The notes under the pieces were generated by a model. That model was given only the letters and a program-made list of their open reading frames with translations, ran no database searches and was not told where the DNA came from. This document shows positions 1 through 11,066 of a DNA stretch of 64,000 nucleotides, piece after piece. The stretch comes from Actinomycetes bacterium. Its GTDB lineage: Bacteria > Actinomycetota > Actinomycetes > Propionibacteriales > Nocardioidaceae. The DNA is taken from contig JAEZEJ010000025.1 in NCBI GenBank assembly GCA_023417775.1, forward strand, positions 1-64,000, given 5' to 3'. Positions within the stretch are counted from its first letter, which is position 1, and each line of letters starts with the position of its first letter. The position numbers were made by a program, and so were the translations under genes.

Positions 1-1
1 A

Positions 2-2485
2 CGCCCCCCCCCCCTCCGGGCGGCCCGCCGGGGCCGGGCGGGGGCACCCTCTGCTCCTCAGGCGGGCCCGACGCAGACGCCGACGGGTCCGCCACCGTCC
101 GGACAGCCGACCCCCACGTATCCGCCCTTCTCCTCGGGCCCGCCTCCGTCGGGTCCGCCTCCGTCTGGTCCGCCTCCGTCTGGACCGCCTCCGTCTGGAC
201 CGCCTCCGTCTGGACCGTCGTCATCGGGTCCTCCTCCCGGCCCCGACTACGTCGCCTTCCCGCGGTCGCCGGGGCAGCAGACCGCCACCACCCCTCCGAC
301 GCGAGGCGGGCTGAACGCCGGAGCGGTGATCCTGGCGCTCGGCGCACTGCTGCTGCTGGTGGCGGCGACGATCTTCATCACGGTCTCCTGGGACAGGCTC
401 GGCCTCTTCGGGCGCTCGATGGTGCTGCTCGGCGTCACCGTCCTCGCGGCGGCCGGCGCGAGCGAGCTCTCGAGGCGGCGGTTGCGGGGTTCGGCCGAGG
501 CGCTGTGGGCCGTGACCTTGGGCCTGATCACCCTCGACTGGTTCGCCGCCCGGGCGGAGGGGATGCTCGGGCTCCAGCACATCGATCCAGGGCTGTACGT
601 CGGACTCTGGTCGGTGTTGTTGTCGACCTTCGCGCTCGTCGTGGTGGCGCTGACGCGCGGCCGGATCGGTCGCTCCCTGGTGGTGCCGCAGGTCGTCGCG
701 GCCGTCACCCCGTGGATCGCCGTGCCGACGATCCTGTTCTATCTCTGGATCGGCCTCGAATGGCGTGCCTTCTGGGCCGGCCTCGTGAGTGCGAGCGTGG
801 CGGCGATCGTGGCCCTCCTCGCGTGGCGCCTCCGCGCGTCGCTCGCCGGCTGGGGCGTGGTACCGCCCCTGGCCGCCATGCTGCCCTTCCTGGTGGTCTC
901 CGCGGTCGCCGACACGGTCGCTCATCCCGAGCCGAGACAGCTGGTGCTCGAGGGCCATGCCGTCCCCCTGCTCCTGCTCTCGATCCTCGCGGCGGTGGCC
1001 GCGGTGACCATTCCGCGGGCGCGCAGCGTGCCCGCGGCAGGCGCCCTGCTCGGCGTCACGCTCGTGCTCGCCACGGGGGTCGGCGGGGGGCTCGTCCCCG
1101 AGGCCGGGGTCGCGACTGCAGCCGCCGTCCTGGTCCTGACCGCGCTGCTCGGGGCTGGGGCGGGAACCTGGACACTGGGCAGCCGGTGGGCGTCCGCCGT
1201 GCTGGCGGCGGCCGGACTCGGGTTGATCGTCCTCGGCTGGCTGGAGGCCTGGCCGACCAGCGTCTTCGACCCCTGGCGCGGCTCGCTCGCGCCGCCCCTC
1301 GAGCTCGACGTGCTCGCCTATGCCGCGGCGGCGGTCGGTGTCGCGCTCGCCGTCATCGTCAGTGCTCGGTGGCGTCCCGATCTGCTCGCTCCGGTCAGGT
1401 ACACGGTGCTCTCCGCGGCCCTCGCCTGCGGTACCGGGACCGTTCTCGCGGCGATCGGGGTGCCCTTCGGGTGGTTCGTTCTCGGCGGCGTCGCCGTGGC
1501 GGCGATCGTGGCCGTGGTCGCCGCCCGCCGTCCGCCGATCGATCAGATCGGCACGCTGGTCGTCCTGGTGGGCATGCCGTTCGCGGGCGCCGGGTCGGCC
1601 GAACTCGTCTTCATGGCCTTCGGCATGGCCGCCGTGGTGTCGCTCATCGTGGTGGCCCTGGTGCGCGAGGTGCCGTCGGTGGCGGCCAGCAGTCTCGCCG
1701 TGGTGGTCGCTGTGGTCGTCTCCGGCAGCGGTCTGGCGGAGTGGCAGCGGATCGATCCCACGCTCGGGGCACTCTTCCTGGTGCTCGTCGCCATCGTGTG
1801 CTTCGCGATCGCGTCCTGGGGGGTCGATGAGCAGCCGGTGCGGCTGACATTGGAGATCTCCGCGGCGATCGTGGCCTTCTACGGGCTGGCCGTCGGCCTC
1901 GACACCGGAGACGCCACGTGGATGGCATTGCTCCTCCTGCTGACCTCGCTGGCGCTGTTCGGGGCCGGTTTCGACGTGGAGGACCGGCGTTGGTGCCTCA
2001 TTCCAGCGATGGTGCTCGCCGTACTGGCGTGGATCAGTCTCGTCGTGGGCCAGGAGGTGCGGGCGGTCGAGGCCTTCACGGTCCCGCTCGCGGTCCTCGC
2101 CCTGGGCATCGGGGGATGGTTCATGTGGCGCGACAGCGCCCTGGGGACGGTCCCCGCCCTCGGGGTGGGCCTGGCGGCGGCCTTCCTGCCCTCGTTGCCG
2201 CAGGCGGTCGACGATCCCACGAGCCTGCGCGCCTGGCTGCTGGGTGCCGCGGCCGTGGTGGCGATCGGCATCGGCTGGTGGCGATCGTGGCGCGCGCCCT
2301 TCGTCGTCGGGGCCGTGGTCCTGACGATCCTGGTCCTCGTCAACCTCTGGCCCGTCGCCATGGCGGTGCAGCGCTGGATCCTGTTCGGCATCCTCGGACT
2401 CGTCCTCCTGGCGATCGGCATCACCTGGGAGTCTCGGGTGCGTCAGGGACGTGCCCTGCTACGCGCTCTGGGCTCCCTGCGGTAG
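2..2485 (+). CDS. Polytopic membrane protein with Pro-rich N-terminal region (5' end cut by window)
   Basis: The frame is open from the first bases to the TAG at 2483-2485, so the start lies upstream. The N-terminal ~100 visible residues are a Pro/Ser/Gly-rich, presumably cytoplasmic region with five PPPSG-type repeats (bases 134-214). From about base 326 the protein is almost wholly hydrophobic for ~700 residues, with perhaps 20 or more membrane segments separated by short Arg-rich or Asp/Glu turns. The first segments (a long Leu/Val/Ala helix, then a short amphipathic linker ending in SRRRLRGS) resemble DUF2157-like membrane proteins of actinobacteria. No catalytic motif is visible and I do not assign a function. 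The GTG at 326 is an internal codon, not the start. No neighbour shares its strand upstream in the window, and acnA follows after a 138-bp control region. Confidence 0.75.
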   Translation, partial: RPPPLRAARRGRAGAPSAPQAGPTQTPTGPPPSGQPTPTYPPFSSGPPPSGPPPSGPPPSGPPPSGPPPSGPSSSGPPPGPDYVAFPRSPGQQTATTPPTRGGLNAGAVILALGALLLLVAATIFITVSWDRLGLFGRSMVLLGVTVLAAAGASELSRRRLRGSAEALWAVTLGLITLDWFAARAEGMLGLQHIDPGLYVGLWSVLLSTFALVVVALTRGRIGRSLVVPQVVAAVTPWIAVPTILFYLWIGLEWRAFWAGLVSASVAAIVALLAWRLRASLAGWGVVPPLAAMLPFLVVSAVADTVAHPEPRQLVLEGHAVPLLLLSILAAVAAVTIPRARSVPAAGALLGVTLVLATGVGGGLVPEAGVATAAAVLVLTALLGAGAGTWTLGSRWASAVLAAAGLGLIVLGWLEAWPTSVFDPWRGSLAPPLELDVLAYAAAAVGVALAVIVSARWRPDLLAPVRYTVLSAALACGTGTVLAAIGVPFGWFVLGGVAVAAIVAVVAARRPPIDQIGTLVVLVGMPFAGAGSAELVFMAFGMAAVVSLIVVALVREVPSVAASSLAVVVAVVVSGSGLAEWQRIDPTLGALFLVLVAIVCFAIASWGVDEQPVRLTLEISAAIVAFYGLAVGLDTGDATWMALLLLLTSLALFGAGFDVEDRRWCLIPAMVLAVLAWISLVVGQEVRAVEAFTVPLAVLALGIGGWFMWRDSALGTVPALGVGLAAAFLPSLPQAVDDPTSLRAWLLGAAAVVAIGIGWWRSWRAPFVVGAVVLTILVLVNLWPVAMAVQRWILFGILGLVLLAIGITWESRVRQGRALLRALGSLR
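134..214 (+). repeat. 15-bp tandem repeat coding for PPPSG units
   Basis: Five units of about 15 bp (core CCGCCTCCGTCTGG) follow each other in frame inside the membrane-protein gene, each coding for Ser-Gly-Pro-Pro-Pro. Third-position differences (TCG/TCT, GGT/GGA) show that the early copies are older and the last three nearly identical, so the array has probably changed by slippage. Confidence 0.85.
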
Positions 2486-2492
2486 TGCTGCG

Positions 2493-2512
2493 GTAAGGGT
2501 CACCTTCGTTGA
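2493..2512 (+). promoter_or_regulatory. Putative iron-regulator box upstream of acnA
   Basis: The element GTAAGG-GTC-ACCTTCGTTGA holds AAGG/CCTT half-sites and ends over the -35 hexamer of the acnA promoter. The same 20-bp element, with only the three middle bases different, stands before sufR at 54973-54992. The half-sites resemble a DtxR/IdeR box (AGG..ACCT core). That both targets code for Fe-S proteins or Fe-S assembly is seen here; the identity of the regulator is inference. Confidence 0.55.
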
Positions 2513-2537
2513 GAGCGCGGTGCGCACGAGGTATCTT
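2509..2537 (+). promoter_or_regulatory. acnA promoter
   Basis: TTGAGA (2509-2514) and TATCTT (2532-2537) are separated by exactly 17 bp. The -35 overlaps the putative iron box and the -10 overlaps the left arm of the 18-bp palindrome, so both elements could block RNA polymerase. The leader to the acnA start is about 80 nt. Confidence 0.6.
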
Positions 2538-2549
2538 GATGTCAAGATA
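2532..2549. promoter_or_regulatory. 18-bp palindrome TATCTTGATGTCAAGATA (putative MarR-type operator)
   Basis: Two perfect 8-bp arms (TATCTTGA/TCAAGATA) flank a 2-bp centre. The site covers the -10 and the likely start point of acnA transcription. Length and symmetry fit MarR-family operators. In Streptomyces coelicolor the MarR protein TamR is known to control aconitase; assigning this site to a TamR-like protein is inference, and no marR gene lies in the window. Confidence 0.6.
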
Positions 2550-2623
2550 TTAGGTCGGCCTCAGTGATGCGCCCGCGCGGCAGGTCGGCAGGATGGATGA
2601 AGACCACGCGAAGGAGAAAGACC

Positions 2624-5437
<2,814 letters not shown>

Positions 5438-5457
5438 GCGACGGATAGCGTCCGTAG

Positions 5458-5484
5458 GGCCCCGGCGACGATGTCGTCGGGGCC
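5458..5484 (+). terminator. Hairpin terminator after acnA
   Basis: GGCCCCGGCGAC and GTCGTCGGGGCC form a 12-bp stem (one G-T pair) with a 3-nt loop, 20 nt after the acnA stop. There is no long T-run, as is usual in high-G+C genomes. Confidence 0.75.
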
Positions 5485-5508
5485 TTGCGCATCCCATGGC
5501 CCCAGAAT

Positions 5509-5608
5509 CCGTTGAGCGTGACATGTGGACGGCGATGATCGGGGTTTTCGCCGTCCAAACGTTCCCCTTACTCGCTGCGCTCGTGGGAGGTGCCCCCACA
5601 CTCAACGG
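5509..5608. repeat. 100-bp intergenic element with nested inverted repeats
   Basis: Outer 12-bp arms (5509-5520 and 5597-5608, one mismatch) enclose an inner perfect 9-bp hairpin (TGGACGGCG at 5526-5534, CGCCGTCCA at 5549-5557). Between them is a stretch with TCGCTGCGCTCG and GGTGCCCCCA. The element fills most of the gap between the acnA terminator and the next gene and looks like an intergenic repeat rather than coding DNA. Confidence 0.5.
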
Positions 5609-5649
5609 GGTAGGCGACCGGGACGCGGCGTGCTGCGTAGCCTGGAGAC

Positions 5650-6153
5650 GTGACGATCCACACCGAGCACCCCTTCGTGCCGCCCGAGCCCGAGCGCGAC
5701 GCGCTGCGGCGCTTCCGCGGACGCCTGGCGGCGCCGGTGACCGTCGTCGCGGCGGGGGAGGGACGCCGGCGTGCCGGCCTCACCGTCTCGTCGCTGCTGG
5801 TGGCGGACGGCGAGCCGCCGCACATCGTGCTCCTCGTCGATCCCGACTCCGACCTGCGCGATGCGATCGAGGTCGACAGCCCGGTCGCGATCAGTCTGCT
5901 CGACGACGGCGACCAGTTCCTCGCCGATGCCTTCGCCGGTACGGCACCGGCACCCGGCGGCCCGTTCACCCTCGGTTCCTGGACGGAGACGCCCTGGGGC
6001 CCGGTGCACGACGGACGCAGCTCGATCGGGGCGCGCGTGGTGTCGATCTCGACCCTCGGCTACAGCGATCAGATCGTCGCGAGCGTGGAGCACATCGCCA
6101 TCGAGGGCACCACCGCGCTGAGCCACGTGCGCGGGCGTTACCGGCCGGTCTGA
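5650..6153 (+). CDS. Flavin-reductase-like FMN-binding split-barrel protein
   Basis: A 167-residue protein of the flavin reductase-like domain family. It has an opening RDALRRFRGRLAAPVTVV strand-helix, the TVSSLLV segment that contacts the flavin phosphate in relatives, and a closing I-x-G-T-T-x-L-S-H-V-R-G-R-Y-R strand. Such proteins bind FMN and either reduce free flavin or act as partners of monooxygenases; which applies here cannot be told. The GTG at 5650 is preceded by TAGCCT six bases upstream and by no ribosome-binding site, which suggests a leaderless mRNA. It stands between acnA and dxs with no clear functional link to either. Confidence 0.75.
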   Translation: MTIHTEHPFVPPEPERDALRRFRGRLAAPVTVVAAGEGRRRAGLTVSSLLVADGEPPHIVLLVDPDSDLRDAIEVDSPVAISLLDDGDQFLADAFAGTAPAPGGPFTLGSWTETPWGPVHDGRSSIGARVVSISTLGYSDQIVASVEHIAIEGTTALSHVRGRYRPV

Positions 6154-6216
6154 CGCGAGGCCGCCAACCGGTCGAGGCCCACGGCCGCCGTGGGCGCGGC
6201 TGGTTACCATGGGGCA

Positions 6217-8100
6217 ATGGCCAGTTTGCTGCGCTCGCTGTCGGGACCCGCGGATCTGCGGGACCTCGGCGACGACGAACTCGACGGGCTCGCGGCCGAG
6301 ATCCGCGAGCTCCTGCTGGAGTCGGTCGCCGCGAACGGAGGGCACCTGGGTCCCAATCTCGGTGTGGTCGAGCTGACGATGGCGCTGCACCGCGTCTTCG
6401 AGTCGCCGCGCGACCGGATCGTGTGGGACACGGGGCATCAGGCCTATGTCCACAAGATGCTGACCGGCCGCGCCGGGGACTTCGACCGGCTGCGGCACGA
6501 GGGCGGGCTCTCGGGATACCCGTCTCGTTCGGAGTCCGAGCATGACTGGGTCGAGAACTCCCATGCCTCCACATCGCTGTCCTATGCCGACGGCCTCGCT
6601 CGCGCCAACGGCCTGACCGGCCGCGACGACCACGTCGTCGCCGTCATCGGCGACGGAGCACTCACCGGGGGCATGGCCTGGGAGGCGCTCAACAACATCG
6701 CCGCCGACCAGTCGCGACGGCTCGTGGTCGTCGTCAACGACAACGGACGCTCCTACACGCCGACGGTGGGTGGTCTGGCCAATAAGCTCACCGAGATCCG
6801 TACCAATCCGCGCTATGAGCCCACCCTCACCGCCATCCGTGAGCGGCTGACCTCCGGGCACCGCTTCGGCGAGGTCGCCTACGAGGCGCTCCACGCGGTC
6901 AAGAAGGGCGTCAAGGACGCGCTCGCGCCCCAGGGGATGTTCGAGGACCTCGGCATCAAGTACATCGGCCCGGTGAACGGGCACGATCGCCTCGCGATGG
7001 AGCAGGCGCTCACCGCCGCCAAGCGCTTCGGCGGACCCGTCCTCGTCCACGCGATCACCACCAAGGGCCAGGGTTACGACATCGCCGTCGCCAATGAGAA
7101 CGATCAGATGCACCAGTCGACGCCGTTCGATGTCGCCACCGGCGAGGCCACGTCGGTGGCGCCCGCCGGATGGACCTCGGTCTTCCGTGATGAGATCGTG
7201 CGCATCGCCGACGAGCGTCCCGATGTCGTCGGTCTCACCGCCGCGATGCTCTATCCGGTCGGGCTCGACGCGTTCGCCGACAAGTTCCCCGATCGCGTCT
7301 TCGATGTCGGTATCGCCGAACAGCATGCCGTCACCAGCGCCGCGGGGATGGCGATGGGCGGCCTGCACCCGGTGGTCGCCGTCTACGCCACCTTCCTGAA
7401 TCGCGCCTTCGACCAGGTGCTGCTCGATGTCGCGCTGCATCGCTGCGGTGTCACCTTCGTGCTGGACCGTGCGGGCGTGACCGGCGACGACGGTGCTAGC
7501 CACAACGGCATGTGGGATCTCTCGCTGCTGCAGCTCGTGCCCGGCCTGCACCTGGCCGCCCCGCGCGACGGCACACGTCTGCGCGAACTGCTGCGCGAGG
7601 CGGTCGACATCGACGACGCGCCGAGCGTCGTGCGTTTCGCCAAGGGTCCCGTGGGGGATGACATCGAGGCCGTCGACCGGATCGGCGGCGTCGATGTGCT
7701 GCGCCGCGATCAAGACCCCGAGGTGCTCCTCGTGGCGGCCGGCACCATGGCGACCGTCGCCCTCGAGGCCGCCGAGCTGCTGGCGGCCGACGGGATCGCG
7801 TCCACCATCGTCGATCCGCGGTGGATCAAACCCCTCGATCCTGCCCTCGTGGAGCTGGCTGCCGGACACCGCCTCGTCGTCTCCGTCGAGGACAACGGAC
7901 GCCAAGGAGGAGTCGGCTCGACGATCGCCTGTGCGCTCATCGACGCGGGCGTGTCGACGCCGATCCGTCTTCACGGTGTCGACCAGGAGTTCCTCGATCA
8001 CGCCAAGCGGGCCGTCATCCTCGAACGGCAGGGCCTCACCGGCCCCGCTATCGCCTCGGACACCATCGCGGCATTGCGCGGGAATAGCGCGGGCGGGTGA
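6217..8100 (+). CDS. dxs: 1-deoxy-D-xylulose-5-phosphate synthase
   Basis: Condenses pyruvate and glyceraldehyde 3-phosphate to 1-deoxyxylulose 5-phosphate, the entry step of the MEP isoprenoid pathway. The 627 residues are normal for the family. Visible are the early H-G-x-x-x-P-N-L-G segment, the thiamine-diphosphate motif beginning [16 protein letters not shown] near residue 146, the [17 protein letters not shown] block of the pyrimidine domain and the C-terminal transketolase domain. ATG 6217 is preferred to GTG 6190 because TACCAT lies six bases before it. The stop overlaps the start of the PAC2 gene, so the two are co-transcribed. Confidence 0.96.
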   Translation: MASLLRSLSGPADLRDLGDDELDGLAAEIRELLLESVAANGGHLGPNLGVVELTMALHRVFESPRDRIVWDTGHQAYVHKMLTGRAGDFDRLRHEGGLSGYPSRSESEHDWVENSHASTSLSYADGLARANGLTGRDDHVVAVIGDGALTGGMAWEALNNIAADQSRRLVVVVNDNGRSYTPTVGGLANKLTEIRTNPRYEPTLTAIRERLTSGHRFGEVAYEALHAVKKGVKDALAPQGMFEDLGIKYIGPVNGHDRLAMEQALTAAKRFGGPVLVHAITTKGQGYDIAVANENDQMHQSTPFDVATGEATSVAPAGWTSVFRDEIVRIADERPDVVGLTAAMLYPVGLDAFADKFPDRVFDVGIAEQHAVTSAAGMAMGGLHPVVAVYATFLNRAFDQVLLDVALHRCGVTFVLDRAGVTGDDGASHNGMWDLSLLQLVPGLHLAAPRDGTRLRELLREAVDIDDAPSVVRFAKGPVGDDIEAVDRIGGVDVLRRDQDPEVLLVAAGTMATVALEAAELLAADGIASTIVDPRWIKPLDPALVELAAGHRLVVSVEDNGRQGGVGSTIACALIDAGVSTPIRLHGVDQEFLDHAKRAVILERQGLTGPAIASDTIAALRGNSAGG

Positions 8101-9026
8101 CATCGTTGACACCGAAGTGGTTCCCCAAAGCCCTGAGATCGCCGAAGCCGGAGGCGCGCCCCTCGCGCAGTACCGGTGACGGCCCTGTGCTGCTCCACGT
8201 GCTCGATGGATTCCTGACCGCCGGATCGTCCGCCTCGCTGGTCTCCCAGCAGCTGCGCGGCCCCGATGGGACGACGGTCCACGAGTTCGACCTCGACGCC
8301 ATCTACGACTACCGGGCTCGGCGCCCTCCGATCGTCTTCGACGCCGACCACTACCGCTCCTACGAGCCCCCGCGGCTCGCGATCACGCGGGAGTACGACG
8401 TCACCGGACGTGAGTATCTGCTGCTCTCGGGACCTGAGCCCGACTTCGGCTGGGAGCATTTCGTCGCCGAGGTCATCGAGGTGATCGATCGCGAGAATGT
8501 CTCGCTGGTGGTGGGCCTCGGCGCGGTCCCGATGGGCGTGCCGCACACCCGCCCGCCGATGATCACCGCCCATGCCACCAAGCCCGAGCTGGTCGACCGC
8601 CGCAATCTCTGGGAGGCCGAGATCACGGTTCCCTCCTCGGCGCAGACCCTGCTGGAGTATCGCCTCGGGCAGCGCGGCGCCGATGCCGTGGGCTATGTCG
8701 TCCACGTCCCGCACTATCTGACGCAGGTCGAGTACCCGACCGCCGCCATCGCCGTGCTGGAGGCCGCGGGTCTGCGCGCGGGCCTGACCTTCGATCTGGA
8801 GGATCTGCGTGCCCAGCAGCCGGCGGCGATCGCTCAGATCGAGGAGCAGATCCACGAGCAGAACGGTGAGGACGTACTCACCGGGCTGGAGGAGCAGTAC
8901 GACGCCTTCGCCCGGGGCGCGGCTCGTTCCCTCCTCGAGGACGATGTCCAACTGCCGAGCGGCGACGAGCTGGCGGCGCAGCTGGAGCGTTTCCTCGCGC
9001 AGCACCGGCCTGACGATCACGGGTGA
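8097..9026 (+). CDS. PAC2-family protein
   Basis: A 309-residue protein of the PAC2 (proteasome-assembly-chaperone-like) family, recognised by [21 protein letters not shown], the [21 protein letters not shown] block and the [15 protein letters not shown] motif. The C-terminal third is acidic and helical ([10 protein letters not shown]...). The bacterial family is widespread in actinobacteria, but its cellular role is not settled. The GTG start overlaps the dxs stop by four bases (GTGA), so translation is coupled to dxs. The first ~28 residues are basic and poorly conserved, so the start could lie slightly further in. Confidence 0.85.
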   Translation: MTSLTPKWFPKALRSPKPEARPSRSTGDGPVLLHVLDGFLTAGSSASLVSQQLRGPDGTTVHEFDLDAIYDYRARRPPIVFDADHYRSYEPPRLAITREYDVTGREYLLLSGPEPDFGWEHFVAEVIEVIDRENVSLVVGLGAVPMGVPHTRPPMITAHATKPELVDRRNLWEAEITVPSSAQTLLEYRLGQRGADAVGYVVHVPHYLTQVEYPTAAIAVLEAAGLRAGLTFDLEDLRAQQPAAIAQIEEQIHEQNGEDVLTGLEEQYDAFARGAARSLLEDDVQLPSGDELAAQLERFLAQHRPDDHG

Positions 9027-9091
9027 GCACGTGAGGGGGAACGCCCCCGGAGTGCGCCCGAGTCCCTTCCCGAGCGACTAGACTCTGGGCC

Positions 9092-9955
9092 GTGCCTGCC
9101 TCGATCAACGAAGTCGTCGACCTGCTCGATCTCGAGACCCTGGAGGTCGGTCTGTTCCGCGGCCGGCAACCGATCAACTCCCAGCTCAAGCGGGTCTTCG
9201 GGGGGCAGGTCGCGGCGCAGGCGACGATGGCGGCCCAGCTGACGGTGCCCGACGACCGGCCGATCCACTCCCTGCACGCCTACTTCATCCTCGGTGGCGA
9301 TCCGTCGATCCCGATCGTCTACGACGTCGAGAACGTGCGTGACGGCCGGTCCTTCACCACGCGCCGGGTCGCGGCACGTCAGCATGGCGAGATCATCTTC
9401 TACATGACGGCCTCCTTCCAGCGCGAGGAGGAGGGCTGGGAGCATCAGGACGCGATGCCCGATATCGGTGCTCCGGAGGACGCTACCTCGATGTCGGACC
9501 TGATCCAGCTCATCGACGAGGGATCGGCCGAGCAGTGGCACGCCGAATGGGGCGGCTACGACATGCGCTATGTGAGCAACGGACGCGCGCCCGATGATCC
9601 GACGACGGAGCAGGTGCCCGCGATCCAGCGGATGTGGTTCAAGGCCGCCGGCGAGCTGCCGGACGACCCTCGCATCCACAATGCGGCCTTCACCTACTAC
9701 AGCGACTTCAGCCTGCTGGGCGCCTCGCTGGTCCCGCACGGGCTGATCATCAACTCCCCGCAGGTGTCGCCCGCATCCCTCGACCACACCGTGTGGTTCC
9801 ATCGTCCGTTCCGCACCGATGAGTGGCTGCTGTACGACCAGCGTTCGCCCTGGGCGGGATCGTCGCGTGGGCTCAGCACCGCCAAGGTGTACCGAGAGGA
9901 CGGCACCCTGGTCGCCTCGGTGGCCCAGGAGGGGCTCATCCGCCCACGTCGCTGA
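9092..9955 (+). CDS. tesB: Acyl-CoA thioesterase II
   Basis: Hydrolyses acyl-CoA to free acid and CoA. The 287 residues form the double hot-dog fold of TesB: FRGRQP, VFGGQVAAQATMAA and HSLHAYFILGGDPSIPIVYDVE in the first half, and LDHTVWFHRPFRTDEWLLYDQRSPWAG in the second, where the Asp and the W..F.R.FR motif contribute to the active site. GTG 9092 follows TAGACT by seven bases, a leaderless arrangement. Its 3' flank holds a hairpin array shared with the converging lipid genes. Confidence 0.92.
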   Translation: MPASINEVVDLLDLETLEVGLFRGRQPINSQLKRVFGGQVAAQATMAAQLTVPDDRPIHSLHAYFILGGDPSIPIVYDVENVRDGRSFTTRRVAARQHGEIIFYMTASFQREEEGWEHQDAMPDIGAPEDATSMSDLIQLIDEGSAEQWHAEWGGYDMRYVSNGRAPDDPTTEQVPAIQRMWFKAAGELPDDPRIHNAAFTYYSDFSLLGASLVPHGLIINSPQVSPASLDHTVWFHRPFRTDEWLLYDQRSPWAGSSRGLSTAKVYREDGTLVASVAQEGLIRPRR

Positions 9956-9980
9956 GCCTCTTCCGCACCTCCGCCGTGGG

Positions 9981-10171
9981 CGGTGAGTCATCAACCACGG
10001 CGGCCGGATGCCCTGGTTGATGGCTCACCGGGATCGTGCCGGGCGGTTGGGCGGTGTGTGGTCAACCATCGGGTCGGTGCGGGTGGGTGATGGCTCACCG
10101 GGATCGTGCCGGGGGACTGAACGGTGAGCTGTCAACCAGCGACCGACCGCCGGGTGGTTGACTGCTCACCG
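9981..10171. repeat. Three tandem hairpin repeats between convergent genes
   Basis: Three units lie head to tail, each with ~17-nt arms of the type CGGTGAG.N.TCAACCA and TGGTTGA...CTCACCG. Unit 1 is 9981-9997/10014-10030, unit 2 is 10052-10068/10084-10100 (more degenerate) and unit 3 is 10122-10138/10155-10171. Units 1 and 3 each have a single arm mismatch. A 25-bp direct repeat (10019-10043 and 10089-10113) follows the right arms of units 1 and 2. The block probably ends transcription of both tesB and the maoC gene. Related sequence lies at 49630-49706. Confidence 0.8.
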
Positions 10172-10183
10172 CCCCGCCGCGGG

Positions 10184-11065
10184 TCAGTGCTCGACGACGG
10201 TGCCGACGAGGTGCTGCGTCGCGCCGTCGCTGCTCGTGACGCCGAAGACCGTGCGACCGGGTTGATCGTCCGTGCCGAAGACGATCGTGCTGGGCAGCAG
10301 GATCGGCCTCTTGAACTCGACCGTCGCGGTGTAGGCCCCGGGCAGATCGGCCTCGAGGGCCGACAGGCACTTGGCCTTGGTCCACATCCCGTGGGCGATA
10401 TTGCGAGGGAATCCGAAGGCCTTGGCGGTGAGCGGGTACAGATGGATCGGGTTGCGATCGCCCGAAACGGCCCCGTAGGTGCGTCCGAGGCTGCCGGGCA
10501 GGGTCCAGTGGACCACGCCGCGGGGCGCGTCGATGCCGTCGAGCGGGGGAGTGGTGGGCTCCTTGCCGCTGCCCTTGCGGCCACGGAAGAACACGATCAT
10601 GCTCTCGTCCCACACCAGCTCGTCGCCCACATGCGCCTCGGACAGCAGTTCCACCAGCTGGCCCTTCGGGTGCGGGGTGAGCTGGGTGGCGCGCAGGGAG
10701 AGGTCGTAGGACTCCCCGATGCCGATCGGCCGATGCTGCGTGATCCGATTGCGCAGATGCACCGCCCCCATCGGGGTGAACGGAAACGACGTGTCGGTCA
10801 TCAGCGTCAGGTGGAGCGTATGCGCGGCCAGGTGGGGATAGGTGGCCGGCAGCGCGGACGAGGTGTCGAAGCCGCACACCTGCCGGTATCGCTCGAGATG
10901 CGCGAGATCGGTCGTGACGCCCCGGCGCACCAGCGTGGTGTCCGGGAGCTCGCCCCGTCGGTGCTTGATCCCCGGCAGCGAGCCGATGACGGGCAGGGCC
11001 GGCAGCGCCGCCTTGACCATCAGGGGCAGGCCGGCCGGGGCGGAGTCGAAGGTGCGCGTCGTCAT
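10184..11065 (-). CDS. MaoC-like (R)-specific 3-hydroxyacyl dehydratase, HtdX type
   Basis: A 293-residue double hot-dog protein. The C-terminal half carries the hydratase-2 motif YGAVSGDRNPIHL, with the catalytic Asp and His, followed by FGFPRNIAHGMWTKA. The reaction expected is reversible dehydration of (R)-3-hydroxyacyl-CoA or -ACP. The gene ends one base before the fabG4-like gene begins to read (ATG at 11065, fabG stop at 11067-11069), and a thiolase is divergent. This trio matches htdX-fabG4-fadA2 (Rv0241c-Rv0243) of Mycobacterium tuberculosis, which points to fatty-acid elongation or polyhydroxyalkanoate-like chemistry. The start is ATG 11065; the longer frame to 11107 overlaps fabG. 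Confidence 0.9.
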   Translation of the reverse strand: MTTRTFDSAPAGLPLMVKAALPALPVIGSLPGIKHRRGELPDTTLVRRGVTTDLAHLERYRQVCGFDTSSALPATYPHLAAHTLHLTLMTDTSFPFTPMGAVHLRNRITQHRPIGIGESYDLSLRATQLTPHPKGQLVELLSEAHVGDELVWDESMIVFFRGRKGSGKEPTTPPLDGIDAPRGVVHWTLPGSLGRTYGAVSGDRNPIHLYPLTAKAFGFPRNIAHGMWTKAKCLSALEADLPGAYTATVEFKRPILLPSTIVFGTDDQPGRTVFGVTSSDGATQHLVGTVVEH

Positions 11066-11066
11066 G

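Noticed and set aside
134..214. Possible CRISPR array
   Set aside because: The repeats are 15 bp, contiguous, without spacers, and in frame as PPPSG codons.
5602..8112. 836-codon minus-strand frame across the flavin-reductase gene and dxs
   Set aside because: Low-complexity antisense translation over two recognisable genes, with no start signal.
9981..10171. Possible CRISPR array or attachment site
   Set aside because: The units are palindromic hairpins without unique spacers of constant length, and there are no cas or integrase genes nearby.
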